A DNA stretch of 45,946 nt from Verrucomicrobiota bacterium. GTDB lineage: Bacteria > Verrucomicrobiota > Verrucomicrobiia > Chthoniobacterales > JACTMZ01. The position numbers and the translations under genes were made by a program. The stretch is taken from assembly GCA_027624625.1 (NCBI GenBank), contig JAQBWH010000013.1, positions 1 to 45,946 of the forward strand, read 5' to 3'. The notes beneath the pieces were generated by a model. It had not been told where the DNA came from. It ran no database searches and saw only the letters and a program-made list of their open reading frames with translations. Below, piece by piece: positions 40,596 through 45,946 of this stretch (its first letter is position 1; each line of letters starts with the position of its first letter).

Positions 40596-41576
40596 TCAGG
40601 CCAACATCGCCACGCAGGACAACCTCTCGGACCAGCGTGGTGGCACTTCCGCGCCACCCGCCCCGACAAGGGCCCCGACGACAATCCCGCGGTGGCAATT
40701 GTCACCGCCAAGGTTGGTGTTGGCCACGAGGGCCGATTCCAGATCGTCCGCATATTTCCAGGCGAGAAAGAGCGAGGCGGGAAAGGAGTCTTTCAGGTAG
40801 CAGGCCGGGCTCAAAATCGCGCCGACCACTTCCTCATCCGGCCGGGCCGACCAAGTCTCAAGCTTTTTCCGCCCGACCCAGCCAGAGCCGAATTTTTCGA
40901 TGCTCTCACGAACCGGGGCACCGTTCAGGATCGCGATGAGCGTTTTGGTCAGGTCGCGCGCCGCACTCTCGACCAGTTCCCCGCGATGGGTGACCCGCAC
41001 CTGCTCGCGCACGGCGGCCAGCGCCGCACTTTCATCATCCGCAAACCACGCGGCCAAGACCGGCACATGGGCCAGCCCGCCGATATGAATGTCATCCCCG
41101 CCGCAATCTTCCGGCTTTTTGCCCCGCGCATACTTGGTGAAAAAATTCCGGTGGCATTCTTCCAAGTAGGTATCCCGATGCTTGCCCGGGGTGGTCATAA
41201 ACTCGAGATAACGCCGCAAATAATCCGCACGGTCATAGCCCCCGCACGCGCGCAAGGACTCGAGCAACTCCCGGGCCAGCTGCATGTTCACCGTGTTCTC
41301 CCCCGCGGCCAGAAATTGATGGTAATGCACGCCCCGGCGTCCCCAATACGGCGCCTGATCGTGCAAAATTTCACCCTTGGCATTCGGCGCGGCATAGCTT
41401 GAGCGCCAAAGGATGCTGTCCGCATGCGGACTTTTCGGCGCGACCAAGTCGGCAACCCACCCGTAGTCCCGCCCCAGCGCCCCGCGGTCATAATACCAGT
41501 GCACCGGCATGGCCAGGGCATCGCCCAGAAAGGCCCCGAGCAAACACCCCTGCTTCCGTCCGACTAGATCATCCAT
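40596..41576 (-). CDS. ADP-ribosylglycohydrolase (ARH) family protein
   Basis: The 326 aa product has the family start KQGCLLGAFLGDALAMPVHW, a middle GGDDIHIGGLAHVPVLAAWF and a C-terminal VANTNLGGDNCHRGIVVGAL. In classical ARH enzymes the last block is GGDTDTxA with two magnesium-binding aspartates; here it is GGDNCHRG, so the second Asp is replaced, as in a sub-group whose activity I do not know. Substrates may be ADP-ribosylated proteins or small molecules. GGTGGAGAG lies before ATG 41576, a good ribosome binding site. It converges with pckG, 42 bases apart. Confidence 0.85.
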   Translation of the reverse strand: MDDLVGRKQGCLLGAFLGDALAMPVHWYYDRGALGRDYGWVADLVAPKSPHADSILWRSSYAAPNAKGEILHDQAPYWGRRGVHYHQFLAAGENTVNMQLARELLESLRACGGYDRADYLRRYLEFMTTPGKHRDTYLEECHRNFFTKYARGKKPEDCGGDDIHIGGLAHVPVLAAWFADDESAALAAVREQVRVTHRGELVESAARDLTKTLIAILNGAPVRESIEKFGSGWVGRKKLETWSARPDEEVVGAILSPACYLKDSFPASLFLAWKYADDLESALVANTNLGGDNCHRGIVVGALVGAGGAEVPPRWSERLSCVAMLA

Positions 41577-41625
41577 CTCTCCACCTTCATCGCTCCACCC
41601 ACCTCGCTCAACCTCCAACTTCTCC

Positions 41626-42189
41626 TCACCGCGGCATGACGGCCGGTGCGGTCCCCGGCGCCGACAGCGGCGCTCTGCCCCGCCGCACAACCATTTCGGC
41701 GCTCACATCGGTCCACTGTTTTTCGCTGACCACGGTGCGCTCCGGGCGAAAGACCGGCACATACGTGGTGTAAACCTGCGGCACGGTCTCCCATTGCCCC
41801 TGGGCATTCTGCAATCGTTGGTACAGCACATTGCTTTGCGGAACACTCTCCCAACTGGCCGGGATCTGGTTGACGGTTTGACGCACGTCGAACGTCACTT
41901 TGCGGACCACCACCGCGTCCGCCCCCTGCAAGCGCGCATTGTAGAGGAGCGCTTTATTGACGAAAGGATAGCCGCGATCGGACTGCAGGGTGAAGCGGCC
42001 GATGACTTGGTGCGGCCAAGCGGGAGGTTCGGATAGAACCGGGACCGGCTCGCGTTTGCCCTTGGGCGGATAAACCCGGTCGGAAGCCGGGGTGTAAAAC
42101 ACCGTGGTTTCGCTCAGCGGCACGCAGCCGACCGCCGCCCATGAGATCAACGGCAAGATAAGCAAGGACCTTAACGCACCCCTCCGCAT
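41626..42189 (-). CDS. Putative lipoprotein of unknown function
   Basis: The 187 aa product has a lipoprotein signal peptide with lipobox AVGC (LLILPLISWAAVGCVPLSET). The mature part contains WPHQVIGRFTLQSDRGYPFV, a LQGADAVVVRKVTFDV segment that resembles small outer-membrane lipoproteins with a YbjQ/YajI-like fold, and a C-terminal VPQVYTTYVPVFRPERTVVS. I do not recognise the family. It follows the tRNA-His promoter region on the other strand; ATG 42189 is the only good start. Confidence 0.7.
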   Translation of the reverse strand: MRRGALRSLLILPLISWAAVGCVPLSETTVFYTPASDRVYPPKGKREPVPVLSEPPAWPHQVIGRFTLQSDRGYPFVNKALLYNARLQGADAVVVRKVTFDVRQTVNQIPASWESVPQSNVLYQRLQNAQGQWETVPQVYTTYVPVFRPERTVVSEKQWTDVSAEMVVRRGRAPLSAPGTAPAVMPR

Positions 42190-42243
42190 AGCCGTCCAAG
42201 TTCGTCCTTAAACCCTAATTCCTCAACCCCCAACTTCCGCTGT

Positions 42244-42272
42244 TTGACACCGCCCCGCCCCTCCCGTAAATA
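42244..42272 (+). promoter_or_regulatory. Promoter of tRNA-His
   Basis: TTGACA (42244-42249) and TAAATA (42267-42272) are 17 bases apart and end 17 bases before the tRNA. This fits a strong housekeeping promoter. Confidence 0.6.
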
Positions 42273-42288
42273 TTCACTCCTTGCCGAT

Positions 42289-42361
42289 GGTGGCCGTAGC
42301 TCAATGGCAGAGCCCCGGATTGTGATTCCGGTTGTTGCGGGTTCGAATCCCGTCGGCCACC
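42289..42361 (+). tRNA. tRNA-His (anticodon GTG)
   Basis: Acceptor GTGGCCG/CGGCCAC, D arm GCTC-AATGGCA-GAGC, anticodon stem CCGGA/TCCGG around TTGTGAT with anticodon GTG, variable loop TTGTT, T arm GCGGG-TTCGAAT-CCCGT. The extra G at 42289 (G-1) faces C73 at 42361, the histidine identity pair. CCA is not fully encoded. Eight T follow at 42366-42373 and may end transcription. Confidence 0.97.
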
Positions 42362-42571
42362 CACCTTTTTTTTCGGCGGGCGCCACATCATGATGTTCCG
42401 GTTAAAAGGCTTCTTCCGGACCCGTTTCGGAACGCACCGTGCTACTTTTGGCGCCTAGCCTGAACCGACCAAGTCCGGCCGCCTGCTTCATGGAAAGTAA
42501 CTTGTCCGGCGAAAAACGAGAGGCCCACGGATGAGGCCGCTGGTAACTCGGCCCACGCGATCCATTGCGCT

Positions 42572-45500
42572 CTAAGGTCGAAGACGAGCTTCGAGACGGA
42601 AGAACTTCCTACTCTCACCACTGCCAACCGGGACGCGGAAAAGCTGGTGCTCGTGACCGGTGGGAACACCGGTTTGATCCGCGGCGCGCTGGCCGGCAAC
42701 AATAGCCTGACCCGGGCCACCGAAATCCGAAAGATCGCCGACCGACACGCCGGTCACGACGAGGCTGGGGTCGTCGGTGCGCATGACCGCGGACACAACA
42801 AGATAGCCGGCCTCGATCGCCACGACAGGCGTCTCACCGGGTGATTGCGGATCCGCGGCAGCACCCACCGCGTAGGCCAAGAGCAGAGCGGGTGATGAGG
42901 GCAGGCTGCCTGCATTCTGGCCACTCCAACCCGCGTAGCTGGAACGCGCGATAGCAAGTTGCAGCGTAGCGGTGGTTTCGCCGCTGGCGTTGGCGGCGCG
43001 CAGAGCCACGCTGAAGTTGCCGCCCTCGGACGGACGGCCGATGATGCGTCCGGGCGTTTGCGGATCGACGACCAAGCCGGCCGGGAGGTCCTCGATTTCC
43101 AGGAGGTCCGGGTTGTTCGAGGCAGTCAGCTGATAGGTGAAATCCGCCCCGACTCGCGCGGTGGCGAGCAGCGGGCTGGTCATGACCGGCCGCGGCAGGA
43201 CCGGTGCGACATACGGGGTGATGACAATATCGTCGAGGTTGGTGCGGCGGTTGGAGTTGCCCGCGGTGGCCGTGCGGATGCGCAGGCGGAGGGCCGAGGG
43301 CAGATCGAGGGTGGCGCTGAAGGTGGCCGCGTTTTCACCGGCGGTGAAGCGACCGATCTCCGCCCACGTCCCGCCCTGGTCCGTGCTGCGCTCCACGATC
43401 CACGGCACCTGGGTGTCCGTGCCGTAGCGGCGGTGCTGGAAGCTGACCGTGCCGATGCCGGAAAGGTCGGAAAGCATGGTCAGGGCGGAGGTGCCACGAC
43501 CTTGCAACCGCGCCGACTTGGTTCCGATCTTGAAATCGTTGTCCAGACTGCCGATCAGCGCCTCGGTCATGTTCCAACTGATACCGTCAAGCGACACATC
43601 CCCGCTGGCATAGCTCCCCTTGGCCGCGTTCTCGAAATCTGTGATATAATTGACCGTGACCGGCACCTGCCTTTCGACCGTGCCATAGTTGATCGAGTCG
43701 GTCGGCGTGAAGACCACGGTGCGCAGGGTGAGGCCGAAGGGCGGCAGGGAAGCCGGTTCCTTGAAAACGAAGGCTCCGGGCACGCTAGCCACTCCGCCGG
43801 TCAGCGTCGCGGCGGAGAGTGATTGGCCCAAGCGGATGGTTGCGGCCACCGGGAGTTCGGTGATGGCGGGCGGTGACTGGCCCACAGTGAGGCTTATGGT
43901 GCCGGTGCCCGCGCCGGCGGCGTTAAGAGCGAGCACGCGGACGGTGAAGATTCCGGCCGACTGCGGGGTGCCGCTAATCAGTCCGCCCGGGCTGCAGATC
44001 AGACCTTCCGGTAAATCCCCGGCTTCAAAGAAGGCGGGGTTGCCCGTGGCGGCCAGCTGCAACTGGAAGGCTTGGCCCAGGGCGGCGGACGCGGTGTCGG
44101 CACTGGTCACCTCGGGCTTGTCGCCGGGCGTCTGGACCGACCAATCGAGGCGCAAATCGTCGATGGCCAGACCATGGTCGTTGCCGCCATGATTGGGGTC
44201 GTTCCAGCGGAAGGTGATCCAAGCTCCGGGGGCAAGGAGGAGGTCCAGACCGGAGGTGACCGCCACACGGTTGGCCGGATCGTTGCCGTCGAGCAGACCG
44301 GACGTGGTGTTGTTGACCGGCGAGGTGAAATCCAGTGATGGCAAGAGATTCCAGGCCGCATTACTGCCCGGCTTGAGATCGGACGCGGCGGAGCCGATCT
44401 GATATGACATGCTGACGGTCTGGGCTGCGCTGTTCGTGCCGCCGGAGCGCCACTGCTCGCCAGCGAAGGAGAGCGAGGTGAAAGAGAGCAACCCGCCCGT
44501 GTCGTTGCGGAAGGCCACGCCCCAAGCCAGGCTGCCCGTTCCACTCGAGCCGACCGAACCGAGGGCGCGGTCCGCGCTGCCGGTCGAGCCGAAGCTGTAG
44601 AGTCCGCCCGTCGAGGATCTGCCATCGCTCGAAATGATCGTCGTGGTGTTGGTCACACTGCGCTGCGCATACCATCCGGACAGCGTGGAATCGTCGGTCC
44701 AACTGGTCGTGCCCGACAATGGCAGACTGTTGAAGTCCTCCAGATAATAGCCGGCACCGCTGATCGAGGTGGAGGTGCTGACGCCCGTCGAGACACCCTG
44801 CGCGTCGAGCACAAGGAGCGAGGCGGCGCCGCTTTCGTAGTTGGTCGCCACCCCGATGAGGCTGACTTCCTGGTCGCCGTCGACCACCGCATCGGACGCG
44901 ATGGTCACGGGGAACTCGGCGGAAGTTTGTCCGGGCGCGATCGTCACGCTGGCCGGAAGGTCGACGTCATCCGCGGCCGAGCCGATCTTGACCAGCCCCA
45001 CGGCGACCGGTTGGGCCACGGCCACCGCAATACGCACGCGACCGGTCACGCTCTGACCCTCGGCCACCGCGGACGGCGTGACCGTCACGGTGAGGGCCGG
45101 CAATTCCGAGAGCACACCGAAGACCTGCGCGACCAATTCCGGGCGGTCGACGAAAGGGTTCCGGTTGCGCTGGTATTGGGTGTAAATGAGATGATTGCGG
45201 CGTTGTTCCGCCTCGCTGACCGGGTCCTCAAGGTGCCATTGCAACAAGGTGGAGAGAAAAGCGAAGACCCCGGCCGCATCGTTTGGTTCGTCGGAAAGTT
45301 CAAGATCGACCGTGTTTGCGTCGCGCCCGTCATAGCGCAACGCCATGTAGAACATGGACCGGGCAAGGTCGCCCTTCTCCTCCGGCCGCGGCGTCCAGAT
45401 GCCACCCTGTCCGTTGTAGTAATCATAGAGACACTCAAAGCAGTTCGGCGGAGTGCGCGCCGGGTCGGTCGGGTGGAAAGGATCAGCGTGGCCGTAGTAG

Positions 45501-45937
45501 CGGTTGCTGCGGGAAGAATTGACCGAACCCCGAATCGCACGCAGGTTGAAAAGATCACTGGTGTCGGCGCCCTCCCCGCCCACCCCGCGCGACTGGGGCC
45601 AGAGGTGCTCCCTCGCCCAAGAGTTCAACGTGATGGAAGGGTTGCCATCCCCCGCGGTGTCCCAGGCCGGAACGCTGCCGTTGCTGTAAATGAGCCGGAC
45701 GTTGAACGAGTTGAGCGGATCCCGATCAAGAACCTTCAGCGCGTCCCAAGCATCGGTCGAGCTCGAGGTGTAAGGAATGACCGTGTGGTTGCGAATGATG
45801 CTGTGCAGCGCAGCCTTCAGAGCGGGCCCGGACAAACCTTCGGCCGCCGCGTAGTATCCCTGCGGCGGGGTGTATTGCGCCCGGCCCGAGGCCTGGAGGG
45901 CAATGAGCAGAAGAAAAATTATGCGGGCGAAAACCAC
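42572..45937 (-). CDS. Large secreted endonuclease I fused to Calx-beta and Ig-like domains
   Basis: The 1121 aa product has a signal peptide (ARIIFLLLIALQASGRAQ) and an endonuclease I domain (about 25-265) with the catalytic histidine H111 in WAREHLWPQSRG and the family block SDLFNLRAIRGSVNSSRSNR. Then come a Calx-beta domain (about 275-375), a jelly-roll-like domain (about 395-605, ending LAIDDLRLDW), a putative-Ig (He_PIG) domain (LPEGLICSPGGLISGTPQSA) and a further beta domain. A second jelly-roll-like unit (about 765-905) and a second He_PIG domain (LPAGLVVDPQTPGRIIGRPS) follow. It probably degrades extracellular DNA. GTG 45937 is the first start in the window; the true start could lie beyond the right edge. 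Confidence 0.85.
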   Translation of the reverse strand: MVFARIIFLLLIALQASGRAQYTPPQGYYAAAEGLSGPALKAALHSIIRNHTVIPYTSSSTDAWDALKVLDRDPLNSFNVRLIYSNGSVPAWDTAGDGNPSITLNSWAREHLWPQSRGVGGEGADTSDLFNLRAIRGSVNSSRSNRYYGHADPFHPTDPARTPPNCFECLYDYYNGQGGIWTPRPEEKGDLARSMFYMALRYDGRDANTVDLELSDEPNDAAGVFAFLSTLLQWHLEDPVSEAEQRRNHLIYTQYQRNRNPFVDRPELVAQVFGVLSELPALTVTVTPSAVAEGQSVTGRVRIAVAVAQPVAVGLVKIGSAADDVDLPASVTIAPGQTSAEFPVTIASDAVVDGDQEVSLIGVATNYESGAASLLVLDAQGVSTGVSTSTSISGAGYYLEDFNSLPLSGTTSWTDDSTLSGWYAQRSVTNTTTIISSDGRSSTGGLYSFGSTGSADRALGSVGSSGTGSLAWGVAFRNDTGGLLSFTSLSFAGEQWRSGGTNSAAQTVSMSYQIGSAASDLKPGSNAAWNLLPSLDFTSPVNNTTSGLLDGNDPANRVAVTSGLDLLLAPGAWITFRWNDPNHGGNDHGLAIDDLRLDWSVQTPGDKPEVTSADTASAALGQAFQLQLAATGNPAFFEAGDLPEGLICSPGGLISGTPQSAGIFTVRVLALNAAGAGTGTISLTVGQSPPAITELPVAATIRLGQSLSAATLTGGVASVPGAFVFKEPASLPPFGLTLRTVVFTPTDSINYGTVERQVPVTVNYITDFENAAKGSYASGDVSLDGISWNMTEALIGSLDNDFKIGTKSARLQGRGTSALTMLSDLSGIGTVSFQHRRYGTDTQVPWIVERSTDQGGTWAEIGRFTAGENAATFSATLDLPSALRLRIRTATAGNSNRRTNLDDIVITPYVAPVLPRPVMTSPLLATARVGADFTYQLTASNNPDLLEIEDLPAGLVVDPQTPGRIIGRPSEGGNFSVALRAANASGETTATLQLAIARSSYAGWSGQNAGSLPSSPALLLAYAVGAAADPQSPGETPVVAIEAGYLVVSAVMRTDDPSLVVTGVSVGDLSDFGGPGQAIVAGQRAADQTGVPTGHEHQLFRVPVGSGESRKFFRLEARLRP

Positions 45938-45946
45938 GGAATGCTT

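Noticed and set aside
1..45946. CRISPR array, restriction-modification system, toxin-antitoxin pair or prophage
   Set aside because: No regular short repeats with spacers, no methylase or restriction pair, no toxin-antitoxin pair and no phage structural genes were found; the HNH protein stands alone among housekeeping genes.
1..45946. Sigma-54 type -24/-12 promoters, considered because rpoN is present
   Set aside because: Several TGGCAC strings occur, but the ones I checked had no matching TTGC[AT] element at the right spacing; the search by eye was not exhaustive.

Overview
The window is about 46 kb of GC-rich bacterial chromosome, most likely from a member of the Verrucomicrobiota. I infer this from several things together: a probable TIGR04073-type (exosortase-system-associated) protein, an autotransporter-associated beta-strand/H-X9-DG type secreted protein, a very large secreted endonuclease I with Calx-beta and putative-Ig domains, a GTP-type PEP carboxykinase, a SufU-type scaffold, and weak use of Shine-Dalgarno sequences with several GTG/TTG starts. 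I cannot fix the order or genus from sequence reading alone.

Most of the window is compact housekeeping DNA. From left to right: a secreted coiled-coil/TPR protein cut by the left edge; an HNH nuclease and a TIGR04073-like protein; a reverse-strand run S41 protease-tsaD-rpoN-mrp-small protein-tgt (9.5 to 3.2 kb); folK-panB; uvrB; holA; then a broken accessory patch (14.5-17.4 kb). Next comes the reverse operon ruvA-unknown 436 aa protein-rlpA, a forward unknown secreted protein, and rpoA-rplQ with a terminator. After that lie a reverse group (cobalamin-binding protein, nucleosidase, small membrane protein), the reverse operon fur-argH-nudix-tatC, rpiA, a histidine phosphatase, nrdR-unknown-HIT, the reverse operon HAD phosphatase-zinc ribbon-valS-hemB, the forward operon ruvC-lipB-rlmH, tRNA-Val, reverse terC and sufU, pckG, an ADP-ribosylglycohydrolase, a lipoprotein, tRNA-His and the secreted endonuclease that reaches the right edge.

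Gene packing is tight. At least nine neighbouring pairs overlap by exactly 4 bases (ATGA or GTGA), which points to translational coupling. DNA repair and recombination genes (uvrB, holA, ruvA, ruvC) are scattered through cofactor genes (panB, folK, lipB, hemB) rather than grouped; ruvA and ruvC are far apart and no ruvB is seen.

The unusual part is 14.5-17.4 kb. It holds a truncated DUF1801-like gene end joined to an internal piece of a second rlpA gene, an SGNH-type hydrolase, a chimeric beta-repeat/H-X9-DG gene whose start is put out of frame by a run of seven C, a possible relic, and an NTF2-like gene without a good start. It is bounded on one side by the rlpA fragment and on the other by the intact rlpA, so the patch lies between two direct copies of rlpA sequence. 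I did not find a CRISPR array, an insertion sequence, a prophage or a recognisable new defence system. The best candidates for something undescribed are this patch, the 436 aa ruvA-rlpA linked protein with possible ATP-grasp features, and the perfect palindrome in front of nrdR.
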